Part shown: positions 48,383 through 56,453 of the stretch, piece by piece
Numbering within the stretch: the first letter of the stretch is position 1
Layout of the letters: each line of letters begins with the position of its first letter
From: Polynucleobacter sp. CS-Odin-A6
Lineage (GTDB): Bacteria > Pseudomonadota > Gammaproteobacteria > Burkholderiales > Burkholderiaceae
NCBI RefSeq assembly: GCF_018882095.1
Contig: NZ_JACVPD010000001.1
Span: 558,001-622,000 of the forward strand
Length of the DNA stretch: 64,000 nucleotides
Direction of reading: 5' to 3'
The notes under the pieces: generated by a model
What the model saw: only the letters and a program-made list of their open reading frames with translations
What the model was told of the DNA's origin: nothing
The model's database searches: none
Translations under genes and position numbers: made by a program

Positions 48383-49462
48383 TCAGGCGACAAACCGCAT
48401 TAGACGGGTAGCAAGGCCACCATCGGCTTGTTTATTTAGTAAATCAGCATGCCAAGCCTTGGAATGGGTACTCCAGCTATCCATAGATTGAAACCATTCA
48501 TTAGGCATGGCCCAGGTCATGGCAGCAATCACCGCATGTTTAAGCTCTGAGGATGCCTCTTCAAGATAGAGGTCTAAAAATCCAGCGAGCTTAACTTCAT
48601 GTGCGCGATCTTCTTGAGGATATATGTGCCAAATAAAGGGTTTGCCTGCCAACTGGGCTCTGATAAAGGAATCTTCGCCGCGGACAATATTGAAGTCGCA
48701 TTGCGAGAGAGTCCAATCATATTCATCTTGAGAAACAAAGGGAATGGAGATGAGTTGAATGGAGTCAGGTAGCTTGAGAGCTTGAGTGCGATGACCGGTG
48801 CTGAGCTGGAGTTGCTCGAGCTGACCATAAGTCAAGATCACATCGATATCTTCACCTAGCGTTCCCAGATCTTGTAGCCACCTTAACAGTGGAGCGCCTG
48901 GATAGCAAAATACACTAATGCGTTTTGCATTTGAGCGCATCAGCTCCCAACTGGCGCTGAGACTTGCTGGAATATTAGCGGGGTCGATGTTGGCTAAGTT
49001 GGGTATCGGATCAATCAAGATGCCACCCGTTTCCGGCTGAAAGCCAGGGAAGAAAAAGTATTTTGGAATACCGTGCGCCTGAGGTGAGGCTTTCTGATGG
49101 AAATCTACAATCCAAGGTTCAGCACTCAAGTACTCTAAATTAATCATGATCGGTTTTTTGGGGGCAATGAGTAGTCCCGCAACATAACGCTCAGGCAATT
49201 CGCACCCAAATGCCTCAATCACCACGTCTGGAGTTTGAACAGGGTGGCGGCTATTGCAATAGCTTGCTTCCCAAGGCTGGAGATCGATGCGGCGCAAGAT
49301 TTCTGGATCGGTGCCAGAAGCGAGTAAATTAAGGGTTGGCAGGTCATCGCAAAAAATGCGTACCTCTTGGCTGTGAAGGCTAGTTAAGCTTCTCGCTAGA
49401 CGCCAACAAACACCAGCATCACCATAGTTATCGATGATTTGACAGAAAATATTCCAACGCAT
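48383..49462 (-). CDS. earP: EF-P arginine rhamnosyltransferase EarP
   Basis: Glycosyltransferase (formerly DUF2331) that attaches rhamnose from dTDP-L-rhamnose to Arg32 of EF-P. It has 359 residues. Seen: [24 protein letters not shown] at the N-terminus, with the conserved Asp of the IDNYGD motif, and the C-terminal [34 protein letters not shown], which contains the donor-binding RGEDS and the conserved Asp/Glu. The start codon overlaps the divergent uvrC start by two bases. Confidence 0.96.
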   Translation of the reverse strand: MRWNIFCQIIDNYGDAGVCWRLARSLTSLHSQEVRIFCDDLPTLNLLASGTDPEILRRIDLQPWEASYCNSRHPVQTPDVVIEAFGCELPERYVAGLLIAPKKPIMINLEYLSAEPWIVDFHQKASPQAHGIPKYFFFPGFQPETGGILIDPIPNLANIDPANIPASLSASWELMRSNAKRISVFCYPGAPLLRWLQDLGTLGEDIDVILTYGQLEQLQLSTGHRTQALKLPDSIQLISIPFVSQDEYDWTLSQCDFNIVRGEDSFIRAQLAGKPFIWHIYPQEDRAHEVKLAGFLDLYLEEASSELKHAVIAAMTWAMPNEWFQSMDSWSTHSKAWHADLLNKQADGGLATRLMRFVA

Positions 49463-51389
49463 GAGTAATTCGCTTTTTGAAACCCTTCAGCAGGATGTTA
49501 AACGGCTACCCGGATTACCGGGGGTATATCGCTTCTTTGATGAGGCAGGACACATTTTGTATGTCGGCAAAGCACGCAACCTCAAAAAGCGGGTATCTAG
49601 TTACTTTCAGCGGACTCAGCTTTCACCACGGATAGAGTTGATGGTGGGAAAAATTGCCCGCTATGAAACAACAGTAACACGCTCAGAAACTGAAGCATTG
49701 ATTTTAGAGAATAATCTCATTAAGGAGTTAGCCCCTCCCTTCAATATTCTCTTCCGAGATGATAAGTCCTATCCCTATGTGATGCTCACGGGCCACCAGT
49801 TTCCGAGATTGGCTTCTTATCGTGGAAAGATTGATAAGCGTAATCATTACTTTGGACCGTTTCCTAATTCTTGGGCAGTGCGTAATAGTGTGCAGATCTT
49901 ACAAAAAGTATTCCGCCTCAGGACCTGTGAGGACTCGGTCTTTAAGAACCGCAGCCGGCCCTGTTTGCTTCATCAGATTCATCGTTGCAGCGCCCCTTGC
50001 GTTGGACGTCTCAGTGTGGAGCAATATGGGCAAGACGTGGCTCAGGCAACACGCTTCTTGGAAGGTGATCACAGTCGCGTATTGACCGAGCTAGAAAAGA
50101 AAATGCATGCCTATAGCGATGCAATGGAGTTTGAAATGGCGGCCGTCTTAAGAGATCGCATTGCTGATCTCTCTAGTGTGTTGCAGCAACAATCCATGGA
50201 TACCGTAGCAGATGGTGAGGGTGATGTCGATGTGATTGCAGTTGCCCAAGTGGAAGGCGTGGTCTGCGTTAATTTAGCGATGATTCGGGGTGGCCGTCAT
50301 TTAGGAGATCGTGCCTATTTCCCCAAAGGCTTGCGCTCCACTGGCGGTTCGCTGCCACTTCCTACTGAAATTCTAGAGGCGTTTATCGCCCAACATTATC
50401 TAGAAGAGAAGGTTGGTGATGGTGAAGCAACAACCAATTTGATTCCACCCGTACTCATCCTAAACCACCCTTTGAAAAAGCTAGGTGATGATGTAACGGC
50501 GTTAGAGGAATCTGCTGAAGAAGCTCCACCAGAAGGTTTGCATGATTTATTAAATGCCCAGGCTGGCAAGCGTGTTACTTTCCTTCATCAGCCACAAGGG
50601 CAAAGGCGGCATTGGTTGGTAATGGCGGAAGGAAACGCCAAGATCGCAATTGCAAAGCGCCTAGTGGAAACTGGTGGGCAGCTAGCTAGGGCCCGAGCGC
50701 TAGCGGATATCCTGGCGCTGGAGTTGGAAAGTCTTGAGCAACTCCGGATTGAGTGCTTTGATATTAGTCATACCTCTGGTGAGGCCACCCAAGCATCTTG
50801 TGTGGTGTATGCAAAAAATGCCATGCAGACCAGCGAATATCGCCGGTTCAATATTAATGACATTACCCCTGGCGACGACTATGCGGCAATGCGCCAGGTC
50901 TTGCAACGGCGTTATGCCAATTTTCAAGAGTTGCCTGTCGAGAAGATGCCTCAGGTAATTTTGATTGATGGTGGCAAAGGTCAGGTCGAGATAGCAAGGC
51001 AAGTACTTTCTGAATTCGGGATGGATATCAGTCTGATTATTGGTGTTGCCAAGGGGGAAGGGCGCAAGGTTGGATTAGAGACACTCATCTTTGCAGACGG
51101 TCGTAAGTCGCTCGAACTTGGCATCGATAGTGCAGCCTTATTACTGGTTGCGCAAATCCGTGATGAAGCACATCGCTTTGCTATTACCGGTATGCGCGCT
51201 AAGCGTGCAAAAGCGAGAACCGTTTCACAGTTAGAGGAAATTGAGGGTATCGGCGCAAAACGCCGACAAAAATTGCTGGCTAGATTTGGCGGTCTGCGTG
51301 GAGTTGCGAATGCCACCCTTGAAGAGCTCTCTAGTGTTGAGGGAATATCTACCGCTTTAGCAGAGCAAATCTACCGGCAAATGCATTGA
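49461..51389 (+). CDS. uvrC: UvrABC system protein C
   Basis: Dual-incision nuclease of nucleotide excision repair. It has 642 residues. In order: GIY-YIG nuclease domain ([28 protein letters not shown], about 18-95), a Cys-containing region ([15 protein letters not shown]), the UVR motif (about 205-240), the RNase H-like endonuclease domain with [15 protein letters not shown] and [12 protein letters not shown], and C-terminal helix-hairpin-helix repeats (about 575-640). The start overlaps earP in the arrangement CATG. pgsA follows, as in E. coli. Confidence 0.98.
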   Translation: MSNSLFETLQQDVKRLPGLPGVYRFFDEAGHILYVGKARNLKKRVSSYFQRTQLSPRIELMVGKIARYETTVTRSETEALILENNLIKELAPPFNILFRDDKSYPYVMLTGHQFPRLASYRGKIDKRNHYFGPFPNSWAVRNSVQILQKVFRLRTCEDSVFKNRSRPCLLHQIHRCSAPCVGRLSVEQYGQDVAQATRFLEGDHSRVLTELEKKMHAYSDAMEFEMAAVLRDRIADLSSVLQQQSMDTVADGEGDVDVIAVAQVEGVVCVNLAMIRGGRHLGDRAYFPKGLRSTGGSLPLPTEILEAFIAQHYLEEKVGDGEATTNLIPPVLILNHPLKKLGDDVTALEESAEEAPPEGLHDLLNAQAGKRVTFLHQPQGQRRHWLVMAEGNAKIAIAKRLVETGGQLARARALADILALELESLEQLRIECFDISHTSGEATQASCVVYAKNAMQTSEYRRFNINDITPGDDYAAMRQVLQRRYANFQELPVEKMPQVILIDGGKGQVEIARQVLSEFGMDISLIIGVAKGEGRKVGLETLIFADGRKSLELGIDSAALLLVAQIRDEAHRFAITGMRAKRAKARTVSQLEEIEGIGAKRRQKLLARFGGLRGVANATLEELSSVEGISTALAEQIYRQMH

Positions 51390-51425
51390 TTTCCCAGTAC
51401 ACGCACATTGGTTTATGCTTGCGCC

Positions 51426-51998
51426 ATGCCTTTTAATCTGCCCATTGCCCTGACTTGGTTACGAGTAGCCGCTATCCCCCTGGTGGTCATCGTGTTTTAT
51501 CTACCGAGTAACTGGCTCACGGCTTTTGATAAGAATCTGGTAGCAACCATTATTTTTGTCTTGGCAGCGGTAACCGATTGGTTAGATGGCTTCTTGGCTC
51601 GCCGTATGAAGCAAGAGTCGGCGTTTGGGCAATTCTTAGACCCGGTGGCTGACAAGTTGATCGTTGCTGCAGCTCTGTTGGTCCTGCTGAATATGGATCG
51701 CGTGCAAGTGTGGGTTGCCCTAATCATTATTGGCCGTGAAATTACCATCTCCGCATTGAGAGAGTGGATGGCGCTTTTGGGTGCTGGTAAAAGTGTTGCG
51801 GTTCATTTAGTCGGAAAACTCAAAACGACTGCCCAATTGATTGCCATTCCATTTTTATTATTAAACGACACCTTATTTGGCTGGCTCAATTGCGCGCAAG
51901 TAGGTACATGGTTGATTTGGATTGCATCCTTTTTGACCCTTTGGTCTATGTTTTATTACATGAAGAAAGCCTTGCCGCAGTTGGTAGATAAGACCTAA
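51426..51998 (+). CDS. pgsA: CDP-diacylglycerol-glycerol-3-phosphate 3-phosphatidyltransferase
   Basis: Inner-membrane enzyme of phosphatidylglycerol synthesis. It has 190 residues from the ATG at 51426 (MPFNLPIALTWLRVAAIPLV); a TTG 18 bases upstream is in frame. Seen: the CDP-alcohol phosphotransferase motif DWLDGFLARRMKQ...FGQFLDPVADK with its Asp residues, and several membrane helices. It is followed by two tRNA genes, as in E. coli pgsA-glyW-cysT. Confidence 0.96.
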   Translation: MPFNLPIALTWLRVAAIPLVVIVFYLPSNWLTAFDKNLVATIIFVLAAVTDWLDGFLARRMKQESAFGQFLDPVADKLIVAAALLVLLNMDRVQVWVALIIIGREITISALREWMALLGAGKSVAVHLVGKLKTTAQLIAIPFLLLNDTLFGWLNCAQVGTWLIWIASFLTLWSMFYYMKKALPQLVDKT

Positions 51999-52062
51999 TA
52001 AAGACTGCGAAGCCATTGAAAACAAGGGCGCAGACAATTGATTGCATCCTTGGTTTTTAGAC

Positions 52063-52091
52063 TTGACAACAAATAATGCCTTCCTTTCAAT
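52063..52091 (+). promoter_or_regulatory. Possible promoter of tRNA-Gly
   Basis: A perfect -35 TTGACA at 52063-52068, then a 17-base spacer and TTCAAT (4 of 6 matches to TATAAT) at 52086-52091. The predicted start is near 52098, about 20 bases before the mature tRNA. Confidence 0.45.
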
Positions 52092-52117
52092 TGTTTGCTA
52101 AACTACTGCCCTGTTAT

Positions 52118-52193
52118 GCGGGAATAGCTCAGCTGGTAGAGCGATACCTTGCCAAGGTATAGGTCGGGAGTTCGAACCTCCTTTCCCGCTCCA
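52118..52193 (+). tRNA. tRNA-Gly (GCC)
   Basis: A 76-base cloverleaf: acceptor GCGGGAA/TTCCCGC, D-arm GCTC/GAGC, anticodon stem ATACC/GGTAT with loop TTGCCAA (anticodon GCC), T-loop TTCGAAC, discriminator T and encoded CCA. An intrinsic terminator follows directly. Confidence 0.97.
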
Positions 52194-52200
52194 AGTTCGA

Positions 52201-52229
52201 TGGGAAGCCCTCAAAAGCTTCCCATTTTT
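52201..52229 (+). terminator. Terminator between tRNA-Gly and tRNA-Cys
   Basis: TGGGAAGC (52201-52208) pairs with GCTTCCCA (52217-52224), followed by TTTTT. It lies 8 bases after the tRNA-Gly CCA, so tRNA-Cys either relies on read-through or has its own promoter in the 14 bases that remain, which is too short for a full one. Confidence 0.8.
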
Positions 52230-52243
52230 GATTATGGATATAT

Positions 52244-52317
52244 GGCGCGTTGGCCGAGTGGTTAGGCAGGAGCCTGCAAAGCTTCGTACGGGGGTTCGAT
52301 TCCCTCACGCGCCTCCA
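52244..52317 (+). tRNA. tRNA-Cys (GCA)
   Basis: A 74-base cloverleaf: acceptor GGCGCGT/ACGCGCC, anticodon GCA in the loop CTGCAAA, T-loop TTCGATT, discriminator T and encoded CCA. It lies 50 bases after tRNA-Gly. Confidence 0.97.
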
Positions 52318-52400
52318 GTGATTTAGATTGACCCTGGTGGCGTTTCACCTAAAATACCGTGAAGATATTGCGCAGTCAAATTCATTGCTAGGGTACGAAC

Positions 52401-52862
52401 ATGAACGAACTGAAAAGACTTATAACCTTCTCATCGGCAGTAATGCTATCTCTCCTTTTAGGTGCTTGCGCATCCTCAGGAGATTCACCAACAGGCACCC
52501 CTAGCGAAGTCCAGGAAATTCAATCGCAACTCTTGGGCGACATGCCATTGCCTGCAGCATCGAAAATGATCGGCTCTGAATCGCTCATTATTGGCCGTGG
52601 CGATAATTGGGTTGGTCGAGTGGTGCTTTCTGGCGTTCAAACCCCAACTGATATTTATGCCTTCTTCCAAGCGGAATACCCAAAGGCTGGCTGGACTACA
52701 GTGAGTGCTGTTAAATCCAAGACTAGCATTTTGGTTTTCACAAAAGGTGATCGCACATCTACTATAGAATTAACTGAAGGTTCATTCTCGGGCCCCAAAA
52801 CGATGATTACTATTACTGCATCGCCGAAGAATGCAAACGTGGTTGCCCCAAGTAAAAAATAG
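52401..52862 (+). CDS. Small lipoprotein, function unknown
   Basis: A 153-residue protein with a lipoprotein signal: positively charged start MNELKRLITF, hydrophobic core, and lipobox LGAC with Cys23. The mature part begins with a Ser/Pro/Gly linker, then a compact domain containing SLIIGRGDNWVGRVVLSG, DIYAFFQAEYPKAGWTTVSAV and ILVFTKGDRTSTIEL. I do not assign a named family. The pattern (lipoprotein with a short alpha/beta domain) recurs as a hypothetical in Burkholderiales. A bidirectional terminator follows. Confidence 0.8.
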   Translation: MNELKRLITFSSAVMLSLLLGACASSGDSPTGTPSEVQEIQSQLLGDMPLPAASKMIGSESLIIGRGDNWVGRVVLSGVQTPTDIYAFFQAEYPKAGWTTVSAVKSKTSILVFTKGDRTSTIELTEGSFSGPKTMITITASPKNANVVAPSKK

Positions 52863-52900
52863 CACGCTGAAAAAGACGGGTCAATAAAGCTTAGTAATTA

Positions 52901-52926
52901 AAAAAGGCCTCGCATGGAGGCCTTTT
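52901..52926. terminator. Bidirectional terminator between the lipoprotein gene and lexA
   Basis: AAAAAGGCCT pairs with AGGCCTTTT around CGCATGG, with A and T runs on both sides. Confidence 0.85.
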
Positions 52927-52943
52927 GCTTTTGAGGTTAGGGT

Positions 52944-53663
52944 TTATAGACCGCCAGCCCTGATGAGCCCAACAGCTTGACCTTCCACTGCGAAATTCGG
53001 TTGGCGACTGTCGACTAAGATATTTTTGAAATCTGGATTCTCGGCTTGTAACTCAATCACGGTGCCATTCGCTGTTTTCTTTTGGTTCCAGCGTTTAACG
53101 GTGACTTCATCATCTAGGCGTGCAACGACGATATCGCCGTTCCGTACTTCGGAAGTTTTCCTCACGGCGAGATAGTCCCCATCGAGAATACCGGCATCGC
53201 GCATGCTCATTCCTACTACCTTTAATAAGTAATCAGCACCTTTACTAAATAAACTGGGGTCAATGGCTACTTGTTTTTCAATATGCTCTACTGCCATGAT
53301 GGGAGAGCCTGCAGCAACTCGACCAATAAGTGGCAATGTCAGTTGTTGAAGTGCGCCAGAAGGCAAAGACATCTGGCGATATTTATTGGGATTGTGGGTT
53401 TGATTAAATCGTTGTGGAATACGAATGCCGCGAGAAGTTCCGGGCGTCAATTCAATATATCCTTTTTTTGCTAAAGCACGCAGGTGCTCTTCAGCGGCAT
53501 TAGCTGAAGCAAATCCAAGCTGCGTTGCAATTTCTGCACGAGTAGGAGGTGAGCCACTGACCTCTATAGCCTTGGTAATCAATTCCAAAATCTCACCTTG
53601 TCTTGAGGTGAGCTTGGGGAGGATAGTCAGCTCCTCCAGAAAATCGACTGTATTTATGTCCAT
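52944..53663 (-). CDS. lexA: LexA SOS repressor
   Basis: SOS-response repressor and self-cleaving serine protease. It has 239 residues from the ATG at 53663. Seen: the N-terminal winged helix ([16 protein letters not shown] to [26 protein letters not shown]), the Ala-Gly cleavage site in GRVAAGSPI, the nucleophile Ser in [11 protein letters not shown] and the catalytic Lys in [11 protein letters not shown] longer in-frame start (53735) would run through the SOS box and overlap the divergent asparaginase gene, so I reject it. The operator lies one base upstream of the ATG. Confidence 0.97.
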   Translation of the reverse strand: MDINTVDFLEELTILPKLTSRQGEILELITKAIEVSGSPPTRAEIATQLGFASANAAEEHLRALAKKGYIELTPGTSRGIRIPQRFNQTHNPNKYRQMSLPSGALQQLTLPLIGRVAAGSPIMAVEHIEKQVAIDPSLFSKGADYLLKVVGMSMRDAGILDGDYLAVRKTSEVRNGDIVVARLDDEVTVKRWNQKKTANGTVIELQAENPDFKNILVDSRQPNFAVEGQAVGLIRAGGL

Positions 53664-53664
53664 A

Positions 53665-53680
53665 CTGTGATTGTATACAG
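53665..53680 (-). promoter_or_regulatory. LexA operator (SOS box)
   Basis: CTGTGATTGTATACAG on the plus strand: a perfect CTGT-N8-ACAG palindrome. It overlaps the predicted lexA -10 (TACAAT, 53670-53675), with -35 TTGAAT at 53693-53698 and a 17-base spacer. Binding would block lexA transcription, giving autoregulation. Confidence 0.9.
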
Positions 53681-53725
53681 CACTATTTGAATATTCAAGC
53701 AATTTAGGCGTGGATAATGAGATAA

Positions 53726-54802
53726 ATGAGTTCAATTCCCAGCTTTCCAGAAAATACGCCCCATATTTTGGTTTTAGGTATGGGTGGCACTATTGCAGGT
53801 CTTGCACCAAACCCTGAAGAGAATCCGCTTCAATACCAGGCTGGCCAAGTAGCAGTGGATTCACTCTTGAGCCAGGTTCAATCCGCAATTCCACAAGGTA
53901 TCAAGCTGGTTTCACACCAGTTAGCCAATATTAATAGCCGCAACCTGATGGATTCCCACCTCACCGAGATGGGGCTTGCCGTAAGAGAGGCCCTTGCAGA
54001 CCCATTGGTCAAAGGACTTGTCATCACCCATGGTACCGATACGATCGAGGAGACCGGTCTATTTTTGCAAGCAACTTGTGGAAATTTAGCCCAGACCTGC
54101 ACTAAAAGAGTGATTTTGACTGGCGCGATGCTCCCAAGTAACGCGCCGGGAGCTGATGGCCCGCAAAACCTGCTCGATGCCCTGCGTTGGGCCTCCATGG
54201 CAATTGAAAATTGCCCCGCAGGTATTTATGCCGTCATGGATGGGCGCGTGTGCATGGCCATGGACTTGGCGAAACGTCATGCGACCGCTCTGAATGCCCC
54301 TTTGCAGAACTCTCCATCAAGTCCAGTGGGCTTGATCAATCTATCTTGGCTCTCTGGGGTGAAGGCTGTTCAGGCTGCTTGGAATGCAGATTTACCTATT
54401 CCCCCAGTAGGCGAGTGGCCATGGGTTGAGGTGTTGACCAGCCATGCGGGAGCCCGCCCTGAAACTGTTATTCAGTGGCTCGCGAGCAATGTTCAGGGCT
54501 TCGTCATTGCTGGATCGGGACATGGGGGCTTTCATGATGCATGGGCGGCCCCTTTAGAGCGGGCAATGGCTCAAGGCATCGCTTTGGTGAGAACGACCAG
54601 AACGGGTGCTGGCGCCACCTTAGCTAATATCCCCGAGGTAGATGCTGTGGGATGTCGCGCTTCTGGTCCTCTCACTGCGCCTAGAGCACGAATTGCACTT
54701 CAATTGGCCCTGTATGCAGCTAAACAAACAAATTTAGCTGGTAAACCCCTGACTTGGCAGGATTTTTTTGCTAGAATAGCGGACTTACCGGAGATTCGGT
54801 AA
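53726..54802 (+). CDS. Asparaginase
   Basis: Hydrolyses L-asparagine to aspartate. It has 358 residues. Seen: the first catalytic Thr in [10 protein letters not shown], the second catalytic region [19 protein letters not shown] with Thr and Asp, and [27 protein letters not shown] see no signal peptide, which suggests a cytosolic enzyme. Divergent from lexA with 62 bases between starts; the SOS box lies 45 bases upstream of this gene, so cross-effects are possible but not shown. Confidence 0.93.
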   Translation: MSSIPSFPENTPHILVLGMGGTIAGLAPNPEENPLQYQAGQVAVDSLLSQVQSAIPQGIKLVSHQLANINSRNLMDSHLTEMGLAVREALADPLVKGLVITHGTDTIEETGLFLQATCGNLAQTCTKRVILTGAMLPSNAPGADGPQNLLDALRWASMAIENCPAGIYAVMDGRVCMAMDLAKRHATALNAPLQNSPSSPVGLINLSWLSGVKAVQAAWNADLPIPPVGEWPWVEVLTSHAGARPETVIQWLASNVQGFVIAGSGHGGFHDAWAAPLERAMAQGIALVRTTRTGAGATLANIPEVDAVGCRASGPLTAPRARIALQLALYAAKQTNLAGKPLTWQDFFARIADLPEIR

Positions 54803-54859
54803 GGAATTAAAAGCAGTAAATACCTGTAGTTAGTTTTACCTACAATTTGTTACTACCTT

Positions 54860-54914
54860 GTCACACTGGCGCTAACTTTAAAACCATCGGAAGTTAGCAA
54901 GACGCTCAGGTGAC
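54860..54914 (+). promoter_or_regulatory. Structured rpsF leader
   Basis: A long stem: GTCAC (54860-54864) with GTGAC (54910-54914), CTG (54866-54868) with CAG (54907-54909), GCG with CGC, and an inner hairpin CTAACTT (54872-54878) with AAGTTAG (54891-54897) around TAAAACCATCGG. It ends about 10 bases before the AAGGAG of rpsF. It is a candidate S6:S18 autoregulatory site, a leader known from many bacteria; the match to that consensus was not tested. Confidence 0.6.
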
Positions 54915-54935
54915 TTTATCCTTAAGGAGTGTTAG

Positions 54936-55310
54936 ATGCGTCATTATGAAATCGTTTTTATCGTCCATCCGGACCAAAGCGAGCAAGTACCTGCAATGAT
55001 TGATCGCTACAAAGCGACCTTAGCAGCTGCTGGCGGCAAAGTTCATCGTATTGAAGATTGGGGTCGTCGTCAGATGGCTTACATGATCGACAAACTTGCT
55101 AAAGCCCACTACGTTTGCATGAACATTGAGTGCGACCAGAAAACTCTGGAAGAGCTTGAGCATGCGTTCAAATTTAACGATGCTGTTTTGCGTCACCTCA
55201 TTATCAAGACTAAGAAAGCGGAATCAGAGCCTTCCATCATGATGAAAGAAGTGCAGCGTGAAGAAGCGCGTAAATCTGCTCAAACTGAAGCTCCTGTAGT
55301 AACAGCTTAA
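54936..55310 (+). CDS. rpsF: 30S ribosomal protein S6
   Basis: Platform protein that binds 16S rRNA as a heterodimer with S18. It has 124 residues. Seen: [25 protein letters not shown], the [25 protein letters not shown] signature, and [11 protein letters not shown]. The acidic C-terminal tail is of average length. AAGGAG precedes the ATG. It is first in rpsF-priB-rpsR-rplI-dnaB. Confidence 0.99.
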   Translation: MRHYEIVFIVHPDQSEQVPAMIDRYKATLAAAGGKVHRIEDWGRRQMAYMIDKLAKAHYVCMNIECDQKTLEELEHAFKFNDAVLRHLIIKTKKAESEPSIMMKEVQREEARKSAQTEAPVVTA

Positions 55311-55369
55311 GTTAGAAATTTGAAGAGGAATATACAGACTAGAAAACGGATCAGAGTGACGGAGCGGCG

Positions 55370-55663
55370 TTGAATCATTTCACCCTCACTGCATTCTTGG
55401 TATCTAAAGACGCGATTCGATTTACACCGGCCGGAATACCCGTGATGCATTGCCAGCTAGAACATAGCGGCGAAGTAAGCGAAGTAGGAGCAGCCAGGAA
55501 AATTCAGATGAGTGTTGAAGCCATCGCAATCGGCCCAATACAAAAGGGCTTGGAGCAAATGGATTTAGGTACCCAGGTAGTGTTCGAAGGATTCTTAGCA
55601 CCCAAGACTTTACGTAATCAAAGACTGGTTTTCCATATCACCCATATTCAATTGAAAAATTAA
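55370..55663 (+). CDS. priB: Primosomal replication protein N
   Basis: Single-strand DNA-binding OB-fold protein used in PriA-dependent replication restart. It has 97 residues. The start is TTG at 55370 with GGAG five bases upstream. Seen: [37 protein letters not shown] and [26 protein letters not shown], typical of PriB. Its place between rpsF and rpsR is conserved from gamma- to betaproteobacteria. Confidence 0.94.
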   Translation: MNHFTLTAFLVSKDAIRFTPAGIPVMHCQLEHSGEVSEVGAARKIQMSVEAIAIGPIQKGLEQMDLGTQVVFEGFLAPKTLRNQRLVFHITHIQLKN

Positions 55664-55676
55664 AGAGGAAATCATC

Positions 55677-55949
55677 ATGGCGTTTGGAAAGAAACCCGAT
55701 TTCAAAAAGAAACCCGCTCAGAACCCACTGTTCAAGCGTAAGCGTTATTGCCGTTTCACTGTTGCTGGCGTAGAACAGATTGACTACAAAGACGTAGATA
55801 CATTGAAGGACTTCATTGGCGAGAACGCCAAGATTACTCCTGCGCGTTTGACAGGCACAAAAGCAAAGTATCAGCGTCAGTTAGACACTGCTATCAAGCG
55901 TGCTCGTTATTTGGCTTTATTGCCATTCTCCGATCAACATAAGAAATAA
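55677..55949 (+). CDS. rpsR: 30S ribosomal protein S18
   Basis: Partner of S6 on the 30S platform. It has 90 residues. Seen: [29 protein letters not shown] and [31 protein letters not shown], diagnostic. It starts 13 bases after priB with GAGGAAATCATC upstream. Confidence 0.99.
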   Translation: MAFGKKPDFKKKPAQNPLFKRKRYCRFTVAGVEQIDYKDVDTLKDFIGENAKITPARLTGTKAKYQRQLDTAIKRARYLALLPFSDQHKK

Positions 55950-55962
55950 TTGGGAGCCCTCA

Positions 55963-56415
55963 ATGCAAATCATTCTTCTAGAAAAAGTAATCAACCTGGG
56001 CAACCTCGGCGACATCGTTCGTGTTAAAGACGGTTACGCTCGTAATTTCCTAATCCCACAACGTAAAGCCCGTCGCGCAACTGAAACAGCGATTGCTGAT
56101 TTTGCTGTTCGTCGCGCTGAGTTGGAAAAATTGGCTGCTGAGAAATTGGCTGCTGCAGAAGCGGTTGGCACAAAGCTCAAAGACTTGGTTCTTGAAATCG
56201 GTCAAAAAGCCGGTGTTGACGGTCGTTTGTTTGGTTCTGTAACCAACCATGACATCGCTGATGCACTGAAAGCCAAGGGCTTTGTAATTGAAAAAGCCTC
56301 TGTACGTATGCCTACTGGCCCATTAAAGATGGTTGGTGATCACCCTGTAGCGGTAGCTGTTCATACCGATGTGGTGGCTGATATCACTGTCCGTGTCGTT
56401 GGCGAGCAAGCGTAA
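55963..56415 (+). CDS. rplI: 50S ribosomal protein L9
   Basis: Two-domain protein at the base of the L1 stalk. It has 150 residues. Seen: [36 protein letters not shown], the long connecting helix rich in Ala, Glu and Lys, and the C-terminal domain with [18 protein letters not shown] use the ATG at 55963 (GGGAG upstream); an earlier in-frame start would run inside rpsR. Confidence 0.99.
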   Translation: MQIILLEKVINLGNLGDIVRVKDGYARNFLIPQRKARRATETAIADFAVRRAELEKLAAEKLAAAEAVGTKLKDLVLEIGQKAGVDGRLFGSVTNHDIADALKAKGFVIEKASVRMPTGPLKMVGDHPVAVAVHTDVVADITVRVVGEQA

Positions 56416-56453
56416 GTTTTAGATCGTTGGTTTTTTAATTAATCATTAGCCTC

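Noticed and set aside
53664..53735. Longer lexA start at 53735
   Set aside because: It would place the SOS box inside the coding region and overlap the divergent asparaginase gene; homology begins at the ATG at 53663.
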